64,000 bases of DNA from an uncultured Porphyromonadaceae bacterium (GTDB lineage: Bacteria > Bacteroidota > Bacteroidia > Bacteroidales > Muribaculaceae). Made by a program: the position numbers and the translations under genes. The notes below the pieces were generated by a model that saw only the letters and a program-made list of their open reading frames with translations, did no database searches and had not been told where the DNA came from. The stretch is taken from assembly GCA_946553045.1 (NCBI GenBank), contig CAMNRO010000004.1:82768-146767 (forward strand), read 5' to 3'. Below, piece by piece: positions 35,359-43,924 of this stretch. Position 1 is the first letter of the stretch. Each line of letters opens with the position of its first letter.

Positions 35359-38300
35359 TTAGAAATTTGCTACCAGACCGAAGGTTACGGTCACAGGGCG
35401 CGGGTAGGGAGCGCCGTCGATACCCTGCTGGTAGGTCAGTTCGGGGTCGAGACCCTTATACTTGGTGATGATGAAGGGGTTCTGGACGGCACCGAAGAGG
35501 CGCAGCTTCATCTTGTTCTTCATCAGATTGTCGAATGTATAGCCGAGAGTGATGTTGTCGCAGCGCACGAACGAGGCGTTCTGCACGAAATAGCTGCTGA
35601 GCATGAGCTCGGTGGTGCGGGTCTGCTCGAAGAGATAGGTGTTGTTCATCAGGTTCGAGAGAGTGGGCTGGTTGGTAGCCATGGCCGCAAACGAGTTGTC
35701 CATCTGGTTCTTGTTGTAAGCCCAGTTGCCGAAAGAGCCGCGGAGCACGAAGCCGAAATCCCAGTTCTTGTAGTTGAAGGTATTGTGCCAGCTTGCGGTC
35801 CAGTCGGGGTGAACGTGGTGGAAGAGGATTTTGTCCTCGTCGGTGATGGCGCCGTCGCCGTTCTGGTCGACATATACGCCTTCGAGCGGATTGCCGTTGC
35901 TGTCGTAGGCCTGCTCGTAAACCCAGAAGGAGAATGCGCTCTCGCCCACTACGTGCTTCTGAACGTCGACACCGTTGCCGAGGCTGCCGGTGGTAGCCGA
36001 TGCACCGTCGGCAAGACGGGTGATTTTATTCTTGTTGTAGGCAAGGTTTAGGTTCGAAGTCCAGGTGAAATCCTTGGTAACGATGGGGCGTGTACTGAGG
36101 TTGAACTCAAAGCCGGTGTTCTTGAGGTCGCCGAGGTTGAGCCAGCCCACATTCGAAAGGTTGGAGCCGGCGGGGAAGTTGGCCGATACAAGAAGGTCTT
36201 TGGTCTTGCGCTCGTAGAGTTCGATGCTACCGGTGATACGGTTGTTGAGGAAGCCGAAGTCGAGGCCGATGTTCTTGGTGGTTGTTTCCTCCCACTTCAG
36301 GTCGCCGTTATAGGGGTTGGGATATGCGAGCTGCACATACTGGCCGTTGATGATATACGAGTTGCCGTCGCCGATAAGGGTGCTGTAGACAGGCAGATAG
36401 GGGAAATAGTCGCCGCCTACGTCCTGCTGGCCGGTGATACCCCAGTCGAAGCGGAGCTTAAGTTCGCTCAGCACGCCGCGGGCGCCTTCCATGAAGCTTT
36501 CGTCGAGAATCTTCCAACCAAGAGCCGCTGCGGGGAACGAACCCCAGCGGTGGTCCTTGCCGAAGCGGCTGGTACCGTCGCGACGCATGGTGAAGGTGAG
36601 CAGATAGCGGTCCATGAAGGTATAGTTGAGTCGGCCGAAGAACGACACGAGCTGATAGCGGCTCTTATAGTAGCTTGTCGGGCCATACTGGTATCCGGCG
36701 AAGTCTTTCAGAGCGACGGGCTGACCGCCGTTGAGGTTGGGGTCGGAGAACATGATGTCGGACGATGCCATCTGCGGGTCGGCAACAGTGAAATCGTGGC
36801 CGCTGTTGTTGAAGCGCTGCCAGGAGTAACCGCCGGTGACGTCGACGTCGCTCTTGATGGCCTCGAAATTCTTGTGATAGTTGAGATAGAACTCAAGCAT
36901 GAGGGTGTAGCGCTCCTGGTTTTCCTTGCTCAGGCTGCCGTAGCCCTGCTGCACGTTCACGACACCGCCGTCGGTGCCGCGCACCTGGAACTTGCCGTCC
37001 CAAGCCGCCGGCGAGAAGGGCTGCTCGAAGTTGCGCACCTCGCCGTGGCTGTAGTCATAGCCGAGGTTGAGGTTGGCGCGGAGCTCGCGGAGGAAGGGCA
37101 TCTTGAGGTCAATCTGGAGATTGCCCACGCTCTGATATACTTTCGAGCGGCTGTAGTGGTCTTTCCAGAGCGACACAGGGTTCTTGGCATAGATATTGCT
37201 CACATTGCTGCCGGGAGAATCGGGGCCTGCGAGGCTGCCGTCGATGAGGTATGTGGTGTAGTTGTTGAACACATTGTCCATGTGCACCGGCAGAGTCGGG
37301 TTGAAGCCGATTGCGCTGCCCAGAGCGCCGCCGCCATAGTTATTGACGATATAAGAACCCTTGGCGTTGGCGCTGATGTTGAGAAGATCGTCGAAGAACG
37401 ACGGAGTAAGGTTGATGGTGGCGCCCAGACGCTGGTTGTCGGTGCCGCGGAGAACACCGTCGGTGCCGGTGTAGTTCACACCGACGCGATAGGGAAGCGA
37501 ACCTGTCTTGCCGCCTACAGAGAGGCTGTAGTCATGGCTGAAAGTGGTGCGGAGCACTTCTTTCTGCCAGTCGGTGCTGACAGCGCCGAGCTTTGCGGCC
37601 TGGGCCGATTCGGCACCGTATTTGTTGATGATATAGTTGCGATATTCCGAGCCGCTCATCATATCGAGATATTTGCGGGGAGTAGCCACATAGAAGTTGG
37701 CTGCGAAATTCACCTGCGGAGCGCCGTCCTTGCCTCGCTTGGTGGTGATGATAATCACACCGTTCGACGCGCGGCTACCGTAGATAGCCGTAGCCGAGGC
37801 AGATTTGAGGATAGTCATATTCTCGATATTCTCGGGGCTTACCAGCGAGAGGGGGTTCGACGAACCCTTCACCGTGTTGCCGTCCATGGGCACACCGTCG
37901 ATTACGACAAGAGGTGCGTTCGAGGCGTTGAGCGAGGCACCGCCGCGAATCTGGATTGCAGCGCCGCCCGAGGGGTCGCCGCCCTGGGTCGACACAACCA
38001 CACCGGGGCTTGCGCCTACGAGAAGGTCCTGAGCCGTTGTTGCGAGGCCGGCCTCGATGTCGGTAGGCTTAACGACGCCGACAGAACCGGTTGCATCCGA
38101 TTTTTTAACCACACCATAGCCCACGACCACGAGCTCGTTCATGGCCACGGTGTTCGTCTTGAGATTTACGTTGATTTGGGTGCGGCCTTCAACAGGTATT
38201 TCCTGCGAATCGCAGCCGACATACGAGAACACGAGCACAGCGTCGGGGGCAACTGAAATTTTATAGTTACCGTCGAAATCGGTGGCTACGCCCTTTCCGG

Positions 38301-38466
38301 GAATGCCTTTCACCTCGACGCTTGCGCCGATGGCGGGTTCGCCTTCGGGCTCATACACAGTACCGGATACCGTGATGTTCTGCGCTAAAGCCGGGAGTGC
38401 TGCCGTGAGCATAAGAGCGAACACGAACAGTGCTTTCCGGGTCATTTGAAAACAAATGTTCTTCAT
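35359..38466 (-). CDS. SusC/RagA-family TonB-dependent outer-membrane transporter
   Basis: A 1035-residue protein. A signal peptide is cleanest from Met8 (MTRKALFVFALMLTAALPALAQ), so the start could be 38445 instead of 38466. It has an N-terminal regulatory-like beta domain (ITVSGTVYEPEGEPAIGASVEVKGIPGKGVATDFDGNY), the NELVVVGYG TonB-box region, a plug with PLVVIDGVPMDG and MTILKSASATAIYGSRASNGVIIITTKRG, and a C-terminal beta barrel ending VTFGLVANF. With the adjacent SusD, SusE and SusF-like proteins it forms a starch-type glycan uptake system. The upstream region carries a nine-base C run (G on the coding strand). Confidence 0.96.
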   Translation of the reverse strand: MKNICFQMTRKALFVFALMLTAALPALAQNITVSGTVYEPEGEPAIGASVEVKGIPGKGVATDFDGNYKISVAPDAVLVFSYVGCDSQEIPVEGRTQINVNLKTNTVAMNELVVVGYGVVKKSDATGSVGVVKPTDIEAGLATTAQDLLVGASPGVVVSTQGGDPSGGAAIQIRGGASLNASNAPLVVIDGVPMDGNTVKGSSNPLSLVSPENIENMTILKSASATAIYGSRASNGVIIITTKRGKDGAPQVNFAANFYVATPRKYLDMMSGSEYRNYIINKYGAESAQAAKLGAVSTDWQKEVLRTTFSHDYSLSVGGKTGSLPYRVGVNYTGTDGVLRGTDNQRLGATINLTPSFFDDLLNISANAKGSYIVNNYGGGALGSAIGFNPTLPVHMDNVFNNYTTYLIDGSLAGPDSPGSNVSNIYAKNPVSLWKDHYSRSKVYQSVGNLQIDLKMPFLRELRANLNLGYDYSHGEVRNFEQPFSPAAWDGKFQVRGTDGGVVNVQQGYGSLSKENQERYTLMLEFYLNYHKNFEAIKSDVDVTGGYSWQRFNNSGHDFTVADPQMASSDIMFSDPNLNGGQPVALKDFAGYQYGPTSYYKSRYQLVSFFGRLNYTFMDRYLLTFTMRRDGTSRFGKDHRWGSFPAAALGWKILDESFMEGARGVLSELKLRFDWGITGQQDVGGDYFPYLPVYSTLIGDGNSYIINGQYVQLAYPNPYNGDLKWEETTTKNIGLDFGFLNNRITGSIELYERKTKDLLVSANFPAGSNLSNVGWLNLGDLKNTGFEFNLSTRPIVTKDFTWTSNLNLAYNKNKITRLADGASATTGSLGNGVDVQKHVVGESAFSFWVYEQAYDSNGNPLEGVYVDQNGDGAITDEDKILFHHVHPDWTASWHNTFNYKNWDFGFVLRGSFGNWAYNKNQMDNSFAAMATNQPTLSNLMNNTYLFEQTRTTELMLSSYFVQNASFVRCDNITLGYTFDNLMKNKMKLRLFGAVQNPFIITKYKGLDPELTYQQGIDGAPYPRPVTVTFGLVANF

Positions 38467-38850
38467 GCAAGAGTGTTTTTAGTAAGTAAGTATTTATTAA
38501 GTTTATGTTTCTGTCTGCATTACACCGTCGGAGGTGGTCTGAAGGCCGGTTCGCCCAAGGTGAAGGCGATGGCGGCTGGTATCAGATTGTCCGCGCCCGT
38601 AAAATGGCGCCCGGAGTCGGTAAGGTGGTTGATGTGTCGATATAATCCTACTCGAAAAAGGTGTCTGAGAGAATCAGACCTCAAAGTCCGCTACAAAGAA
38701 AGTTAATTTTTCATTAACTTGTTCAATCGCCACCCAAGAAACCTCCAATCACCCCCCCCCAATTTAACATTTTTAACTTTATTTAAGCAACAATAGCCAA
38801 CCCGCCTCGCAGACCCGATGTTATCCCACTTCCATAAAATGCAATATGTC
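38467..38850. other. Divergent intergenic region upstream of susC
   Basis: About 385 bp with no convincing gene. It holds a small hairpin GTCTGA-GAGAA-TCAGAC near 38660-38680, the C9 run at 38752-38760, and AT-rich sequence with TTAACATTTTTAACTTTATTTAAGC next to it. No clear TAnnTTTG promoter for susC was found. A short plus-strand frame here lacks any support. Confidence 0.5.
38752..38760. repeat. Homopolymeric C9 tract (G9 on susC strand)
   Basis: Nine consecutive C lie about 290 bp upstream of the susC start in the divergent intergenic region. It is the second 9-base G/C run in the window, and both adjoin SusCD operons. Confidence 0.9.
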
Positions 38851-38856
38851 TTTTTT

Positions 38857-38897
38857 TTTAGGACAAAAAACCTTATTTTTGTCCTAAATTTTAGGAC
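38857..38897 (+). promoter_or_regulatory. Promoter overlapped by an inverted-repeat operator
   Basis: TTTAGGACAAAAA (38857-38869) and TTTTTGTCCTAAA (38876-38888) are perfect 13-bp arms, and a third half site TTTTAGGAC follows at 38889-38897. The -7 box TATTTTTG (38874-38881) lies inside the right arm, and the start codon is at 38901. A bound regulator would block this promoter. Confidence 0.7.
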
Positions 38898-38900
38898 GCC

Positions 38901-40202
38901 ATGAATAAACTATATCTCAAATCGCAGATAGCGATGCGCCAGGCCGAATTTCCCACCGACCTGAAGAAGCGCGAAAACGAACTACCCGTAGACTGCGGTA
39001 AAATAGTGACCATACCAGGTGTGAGGCGCTGCGGAAAAACATCGCAAATGGAAGCCGTCGTCAACAGCCTGCTCTCACGCGGAGTGCCGCCTGAACAAAT
39101 TTTATGGGTGAGCTTCGACGACGAGCGCCTTGTCAGAATGAGTTCCGAAGACCTCAACCAGATAATAGAGGCCTACTGCGAGATGTATCCCGACATTCCG
39201 ATAGCTTCGGTATATATGTTTTTCGATGAGATACAGTTGATTGAAGGGTGGGAATACTTCGTAATGCGTCTCTACAAGCACTATTCGAAGAACATATATA
39301 TAAGCGGAAGCAATGCCAGTATGCTCGGCAGCGAACTAAAGTCGGCACTACGCGGCTGGCCCTTGGAGGAAGAGACTCTGCCGCTTTCATTCAGAGAATA
39401 CTGTGGCTTCAAGGGCATTAAGACCGATAGCTGGCTGGAGGCCGACCTTGCAAAAATAAAAAATGCTTTTTTCGCATACAACAACGATGGTGGATTTCCC
39501 GAGGCTGTTCTTACCGACAACCCTCTGCATAAAGCCCGAATACTACAGACATATTTCGACACAATGCTCTTGAAAGACCTTGCGGAACACTACAAACTGT
39601 CGAACATAGAAGTATTGCGCTATTATCTGAAGCGGATAATGGCAAATCTCACTAAACCGACATCGGTCCGGGCCATACATGGCGACATCAAATCGCGCGG
39701 ACTGAAAGTAAGCAAAGACGATTTATACCTCTGGGCAGGATATGCATGCGAAATATTCATGTTCCTGCGAATTTCGAACTACAGCAAATCGCTCCAGAAA
39801 ACCGAGAGTTCGCAGCCCAAATACTATTGTATCGACAACGGTCTGCGCGACGCCGTTTTACTTCCCCGGAGCGATGACGACGGCAAGAAGCTTGAAAACA
39901 CTGTGTTCCTCCAGCTTTACCGCAAGCGGACTCCTCTCGACCGGATATTCTACTATCAGGGAAAGGGTGAATGTGATTTCGTAGTACAGCGAGGCACCGA
40001 AATCGACCGGCTCATACAAGTATGCTGGGATATGGAGGACCACGAAACCCGAATCCGCGAGATAAACGGAATAGCCGAGGCAGCCCGGGCAACCGGCTGT
40101 CATAACCTTTTCATAATAACCGCGGAAGCCACCGATGAAATCACTACAGACGACGGTTTGACGATACACGTGCTTCCCGCATGGCAATGGCTGCTACAAT
40201 AA
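38901..40202 (+). CDS. AAA ATPase with DUF4143-type C-terminal domain
   Basis: A 433-residue protein of the AAA_14/DUF4143 group. Walker A is at 40-47 (GVRRCGKT), and a Walker B-like YMFFDEIQLIEGWE lies at about 105-118. ISGSNASMLGSELKSALRGWPLEEETLPLSFREY, the sensor region typical of the family, follows. The C-terminal half has the DUF4143 nuclease-like pattern LENTVFLQLYRKR...YYQGKGECDFVVQRG. Such proteins are common and variable in Bacteroidales; the function is not established, though a defence or toxin role is often suspected. It is monocistronic, divergent from susC, and its promoter is overlapped by a striking inverted repeat. Confidence 0.9.
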   Translation: MNKLYLKSQIAMRQAEFPTDLKKRENELPVDCGKIVTIPGVRRCGKTSQMEAVVNSLLSRGVPPEQILWVSFDDERLVRMSSEDLNQIIEAYCEMYPDIPIASVYMFFDEIQLIEGWEYFVMRLYKHYSKNIYISGSNASMLGSELKSALRGWPLEEETLPLSFREYCGFKGIKTDSWLEADLAKIKNAFFAYNNDGGFPEAVLTDNPLHKARILQTYFDTMLLKDLAEHYKLSNIEVLRYYLKRIMANLTKPTSVRAIHGDIKSRGLKVSKDDLYLWAGYACEIFMFLRISNYSKSLQKTESSQPKYYCIDNGLRDAVLLPRSDDDGKKLENTVFLQLYRKRTPLDRIFYYQGKGECDFVVQRGTEIDRLIQVCWDMEDHETRIREINGIAEAARATGCHNLFIITAEATDEITTDDGLTIHVLPAWQWLLQ

Positions 40203-40219
40203 AATATCCGATAGGCACA

Positions 40220-40257
40220 TAAAAAACTCGGACAGAAGCATTCGCTCCAGTCCGAGT
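40220..40257 (-). terminator. Intrinsic terminator of efp
   Basis: ACTCGGAC and GTCCGAGT form an 8-bp stem. On the minus strand it is followed by six T. It lies between convergent genes. Confidence 0.82.
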
Positions 40258-40284
40258 ATTCTATTATGCTTACAGCGCCGGTGA

Positions 40285-40848
40285 TTACTTCACGCGCTCC
40301 ATGTATGAGCCGTCGCGGGTATCGACACGAATCTTATCGCCGATGTTGCAGAAGAGGGGCACACGTACTTCGGCGCCGGTCTCCAGTGTAGCAGGCTTGA
40401 GAGTGTTGGTGGCTGTATCGCCCTTGATACCGGGCTCGGTATAGGTGATTTCGAGAGTAACCTTGATAGGCATTTCGGCATAGAGGACGGTGTCGGTCGA
40501 GGCATCGCTCACTACGTCGAGAACATCACCTTCTTTCATGTAAGCTGCGCCGGTCACGAGTTCCTTCTTGATAGGAATCTGCTCGTATGTTTCCTGGTTC
40601 ATGAAGATGTCGTCCTCGCCTTCGGTGTAAAGGAACTGATAGGGACGGTGTTCAACGCGAACGTCTTCAAGTTTTTCACCGATGTTGAAGCGACGTTCGA
40701 GGACGCGGCCGTCGACAACGTTTTTGAGTTTGGTGCGCATGAAAGTGTTGCCCTTGCCCGGCTTTACATGGAGGAATTCCACGCAGAAGTAGAGCTGGCC
40801 GTCCATACGGATGCAAGTGCCGTTTTTGATGTCTTGTGCGTTAATCAT
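40285..40848 (-). CDS. efp: Translation elongation factor P
   Basis: A 187-residue three-domain factor. The N-terminal KOW-like domain includes the loop KPGKGNTF with Lys32 at the tip, the position modified in other bacteria. The middle OB domain reads DVRVEHRPYQFLYTEGEDDIFMNQETYEQI, and the C-terminal EF-P signature is near GIKGDTATNTLKPATLETGAEVRVPLFCNIGDKIRVDTRDGSYMERV. It relieves ribosome stalling at polyproline stretches. It is transcribed alone. Confidence 0.97.
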   Translation of the reverse strand: MINAQDIKNGTCIRMDGQLYFCVEFLHVKPGKGNTFMRTKLKNVVDGRVLERRFNIGEKLEDVRVEHRPYQFLYTEGEDDIFMNQETYEQIPIKKELVTGAAYMKEGDVLDVVSDASTDTVLYAEMPIKVTLEITYTEPGIKGDTATNTLKPATLETGAEVRVPLFCNIGDKIRVDTRDGSYMERVK

Positions 40849-40884
40849 ATATGTAGGATTGTGTATTCTCGCGATTTACGGCTG

Positions 40885-40892
40885 CAAAAATA
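40885..40892 (-). promoter_or_regulatory. Probable -7 box of efp promoter
   Basis: On the minus strand TATTTTTG matches TAnnTTTG about 37 nt before the efp start. The -33 element is unclear. Confidence 0.5.
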
Positions 40893-40989
40893 GTAAAAAT
40901 CGGCCAAATACCCAATAAACACGAGCCACATGAGCCGAAAAAGTGCAAAAAGTCAAAAAAACCAAGCCGACAGCACCCCGCCCGGCAAC

Positions 40990-41937
40990 TCACTCCACAA
41001 TAGATATTTTCCGTCCCATCGCATCTATCTTATTATGATATGCGGCCTGCAGCGCCGCCGGCAGAAATGAGGCATCTATCAGTCCGTGCCACACCGGGAT
41101 AGCCTTAGCGAACCGGCTGAATACATTTGCAACCGCTTTCCCGTCCATGCCGCAGTCGTGCATAGCTTTCTCAAAATCCTCGCGTTTTATCCGTTTCTTC
41201 TTCCCGTTCAAAGTGAGCGCCAGTTCCTCGTCGTCCTCCGGCAATGCGAGTGCTGTCGACAGAAGATCATAAGCCGGTGTAAGCATATAATTATCGCCAG
41301 GGCGGTAAAGCGAGAAATTTTTCAAGTGCATGTCGGCGTTTCCTGTGAGCCATGAAAACAGCACGACTTCCCAGAAATTGACAATATCCAGCAATGGCGC
41401 CGAGGAATATCTGCCAATAAGCTTGCCTATACGCTCGTATGAACCCTTGTATTTGTCTTCTGTCAGCCGTTCCGAAAGCTGACACATATCTTCCATCGCA
41501 ATCTTTCCACCCTTTTTTGTTCGGTCGACACGGCGCGTGATGTAGCATAGTTCACCGTCGGCAAACCTTATCAGCGAATGAGGCACCGTTTTTATTCCGG
41601 CCGCTTCGGCCAGGTGCATTGTCAGGTCTTCGTTCTCAGGAAGGTTGGCGAAGCGCTCGGTCTGCGGTTTCAGAATAAATCGGCCCCACAAACCGACTAT
41701 AGTGAATCGCTGAGGCTCTCCGGCACAACCGCGCGCGATGTCAAGCGACAACTTTGCCTGCACCCCGGTCACAGTAGTACTTGCCGTTACTATCTCACGC
41801 GCCAGTTCCTTGATATTGGTTCTGGTATATGGCAATACCGGCACTTCTGCCGAGCCAAATATCTTGCGCGCACACGCCTTGTGATAATCGACCTCGCCTT
41901 CCGACAATGGCTTATAGCAGTACAGACACTTACTCAT
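40990..41937 (-). CDS. hipT: HipT-like Ser/Thr kinase toxin (HipA C-terminal type)
   Basis: A 315-residue kinase. The frame extends upstream, but ATG 41937, overlapping the preceding gene by 8 bp, gives the normal start with a zinc-knuckle-like C4-x2-C7...H19-x2-C22. A glycine-rich loop (TTVTGVQAK, 54-62), the catalytic GNADMHLKN (199-207, Asp202) and the metal-binding YDL (Asp224) are intact, so it should be an active kinase. The N-terminal subdomain of full HipA is missing and is encoded by the separate upstream gene, as in HipBST systems. Such kinases phosphorylate aminoacyl-tRNA synthetases and arrest growth. The Ser pair common in the loop of these kinases is replaced by Thr55/Thr57. Confidence 0.88.
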   Translation of the reverse strand: MSKCLYCYKPLSEGEVDYHKACARKIFGSAEVPVLPYTRTNIKELAREIVTASTTVTGVQAKLSLDIARGCAGEPQRFTIVGLWGRFILKPQTERFANLPENEDLTMHLAEAAGIKTVPHSLIRFADGELCYITRRVDRTKKGGKIAMEDMCQLSERLTEDKYKGSYERIGKLIGRYSSAPLLDIVNFWEVVLFSWLTGNADMHLKNFSLYRPGDNYMLTPAYDLLSTALALPEDDEELALTLNGKKKRIKREDFEKAMHDCGMDGKAVANVFSRFAKAIPVWHGLIDASFLPAALQAAYHNKIDAMGRKISIVE

Positions 41938-42268
41938 ACGCGGCCTCCATTTCATCAACTGGCATGACACTGACATTGCCGATACAGTCTTTGCAACAGG
42001 CAAGCAGCAATGAAAATCTGTCACGGGCAGATATTTTCCAGCTCTGCTCGGCAATATCGAGGAGCCAGCCTTCCGGTATCAGCCCGTCAAAAAACGGAAA
42101 AAGCACCTTATCACGGTACGGCTTCTCTGCCAACGGCAGCGTAAGGCTCACGGCCTCAGCCCCTTCACTTTGCAGATAATCCCGGTCATATCGAAATTCA
42201 TAACCCATATCATCTTCGGTCAGAACGCCGGCTAAAACATTATTTACAAAGACTTTTGCCTGCTTCAT
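41930..42268 (-). CDS. hipS: HipS-like protein (detached HipA N-terminal subdomain)
   Basis: A 112-residue protein matching the HipA N-terminal subdomain 1: VFVNNVLAGVLTEDDMGYEFRYDRDYL, SLTLPLAEKPYRDKVLFPFFDGLIPEGWLLDIAEQSWKISARDRFSLLLACCKDCIGNVSV. In HipBST systems this small protein is the antitoxin. It overlaps hipB by 4 bp and hipT by 8 bp, so all three are translationally coupled. Confidence 0.87.
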   Translation of the reverse strand: MKQAKVFVNNVLAGVLTEDDMGYEFRYDRDYLQSEGAEAVSLTLPLAEKPYRDKVLFPFFDGLIPEGWLLDIAEQSWKISARDRFSLLLACCKDCIGNVSVMPVDEMEAAYE

Positions 42269-42468
42269 GACTCAATGCTTTTTGCGGGTGTCATAACGGC
42301 TCCGAAGAGAGCCAGCAACTGATTGACCTTGTCAAGACGGAGAGATTCCTTGCCTTGCTCAAGTTCACGCACAAAGCGCAAGCCAACACCGGATTTCCGG
42401 GAGAGCTCAACCTGCGTAAGGCCATAGGTCTTGCGCATCTCTTTCACATATTTTGCCAATTGCGTCAT
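42265..42468 (-). CDS. hipB: HipB-like Xre-family antitoxin/repressor
   Basis: A 67-residue helix-turn-helix protein (KYVKEMRKTYGLTQVELSRKSGVGLRFVRELEQGKESLRLDKVNQLLALFG). The open frame reaches a TTG at 42492, but that codon lies inside the -7 box of the promoter, so the ATG at 42468 is the real start. It should bind DNA, repress the operon and help neutralize the kinase. First gene of the hipB-hipS-hipT order. Confidence 0.9.
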   Translation of the reverse strand: MTQLAKYVKEMRKTYGLTQVELSRKSGVGLRFVRELEQGKESLRLDKVNQLLALFGAVMTPAKSIES

Positions 42469-42475
42469 ACAGATA

Positions 42476-42533
42476 TACCCTTTTGGGTACAAATATAATG
42501 AATTTCGCCGAAATTACACCATAAAGGGTATAA
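42476..42533 (-). promoter_or_regulatory. hipBST promoter and operators
   Basis: On the minus strand the -7 box TATATTTG (42490-42497) is followed at once by the palindrome TACCC-AAAA-GGGTA (42476-42489), which would lie at the transcription start. A half-site with the same TATACCCTTT core lies at 42523-42533. The layout suggests autorepression by HipB. Confidence 0.72.
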
Positions 42534-42583
42534 AATGATTGAATACCACCGAAAACTACACCCGTTCGGTTATAATTCAAGTC

Positions 42584-43924
42584 TCAGCGTCTCAGTTTGC
42601 GCCAGATACGGGCGTAGGCCACCGCCATGGCGACGTCGGTCAGCGCCCACGACACCGGGTAGACCATCAGAAGATGGCTGAATTCGCCGTTGAAGCCATG
42701 GAAACACCACACCCACACCAGACGCAGCACGCATGTGCCGAAAATGGTGATAAGAGCAGGCTCAAGCGAGTGGCCCAGGCCGCGCATGGCCGCACCGGCC
42801 ATTTCATAGTAACATGCAATACCCTGGAACAGAAGCACCGTAACCATGCGTTCCGACGCAAAGCGGACCACTCCCGGGTCGGACGTAAATATCGATATGG
42901 CCTCATAGCGGCAAAGCACAAGCCCGACATTCAGAAACACCGCACTTCCCACACTCATCAGCAGTGAAAGACGGAAAACCCGGCGGCAACGGTCGAGCTG
43001 GCCCGCGCCGAAATTCTGGCTCGTGAAGGCCACGGCCGTCTGCCCGATGGCATTGATGACGAAATAGCAATAGACTTCGAAATTGATGGCCGTTGCAGAA
43101 CCTGCCGCGCCGTCGGCCCCGAACGTATTGATAGCCGACAATATAAAAACATTCGAAAACGCGAAAACAGTGCCCTGCAGACCCGCCGGAAAACCAATGC
43201 CGGCAATCTTGCCGAGTTGTCCGAAGTCCGGACGGCCAATCACCGAGCGGACGTCAAGATGGATGTCGCCCTTCTCGCGCATGAGAATCAGCGTTATGAT
43301 TCCGGCATTGACCACATTGGAAATCACAGAACCCCAGGCAACTCCCGCCACGCCCATACCGAAACCGGCCACAAGCACAAAGTTGAGCCCCACATTGACA
43401 AGCCCGGCCGCCACAAGACTATAAAACGGACGCCTGGTGTCGCCAACACTCCTCAGCACTGCCGCCCCGAAGTTATAAATCACCATAAAAGGCATGCCCA
43501 CAGAGAATATCCGCAGATAGAGCACCGCCTGGTCGAGAACTCCGTCAGGAGTGCCAAGCAGCTCAAGGATAGGGCGCGAGACAGCCATGCCGACGCCAAA
43601 CAGAAACAGACCGCCGAACACCGCAAGCTGGGCCGTAGCCCCGACGGCCGCACGGACGCCCGCCGAATTGCGCTGGCCGATGCACTTGGCTATGACTACA
43701 TTCACGCCCACAGCCAGGCCGATAAACATATTGACAATCAAGCCTATCACAGGCCCGTTACTGCCGACAGCCGCCAGCGCGACACTGCCCGTAAACCGCC
43801 CGACAACAGCCACATCGACCGAGTTGAACGACTGCTGCAGAATTCCGCTCGCAATCAGCGGCAGAGCAAACATCATCATGGGCCGCGCAAGAGGCCCCTT
43901 CAGCATATCTACATTACTTGCCAT
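42584..43924 (-). CDS. MATE-family efflux transporter
   Basis: A 446-residue inner-membrane protein with 12 predicted helices. The N-terminal MLKGPLARPMMMFALPLIASGILQQSFNSVDVAVVGRFTGSVALAAVGSNGPVIGLIV and the repeated second half starting GQLGKIAGIGFPAGLQGTVFAFSNVFI are typical of the NorM/DinF type. It exchanges drugs or metabolites for sodium or protons; the substrate is unknown. It overlaps the VanZ-family gene upstream by 11 bp and ends an M23-VanZ-MATE cluster. Confidence 0.93.
   Translation of the reverse strand: MASNVDMLKGPLARPMMMFALPLIASGILQQSFNSVDVAVVGRFTGSVALAAVGSNGPVIGLIVNMFIGLAVGVNVVIAKCIGQRNSAGVRAAVGATAQLAVFGGLFLFGVGMAVSRPILELLGTPDGVLDQAVLYLRIFSVGMPFMVIYNFGAAVLRSVGDTRRPFYSLVAAGLVNVGLNFVLVAGFGMGVAGVAWGSVISNVVNAGIITLILMREKGDIHLDVRSVIGRPDFGQLGKIAGIGFPAGLQGTVFAFSNVFILSAINTFGADGAAGSATAINFEVYCYFVINAIGQTAVAFTSQNFGAGQLDRCRRVFRLSLLMSVGSAVFLNVGLVLCRYEAISIFTSDPGVVRFASERMVTVLLFQGIACYYEMAGAAMRGLGHSLEPALITIFGTCVLRLVWVWCFHGFNGEFSHLLMVYPVSWALTDVAMAVAYARIWRKLRR

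Noticed and set aside
38446..38706. Small plus-strand frame upstream of susC
   Set aside because: It overlaps the susC start region, has no promoter, and the translation shows no domain or signal.
42469..42492. TTG start adding eight residues to hipB
   Set aside because: The TTG is part of the -7 box TATATTTG and the added codons form the TACCC/GGGTA operator.
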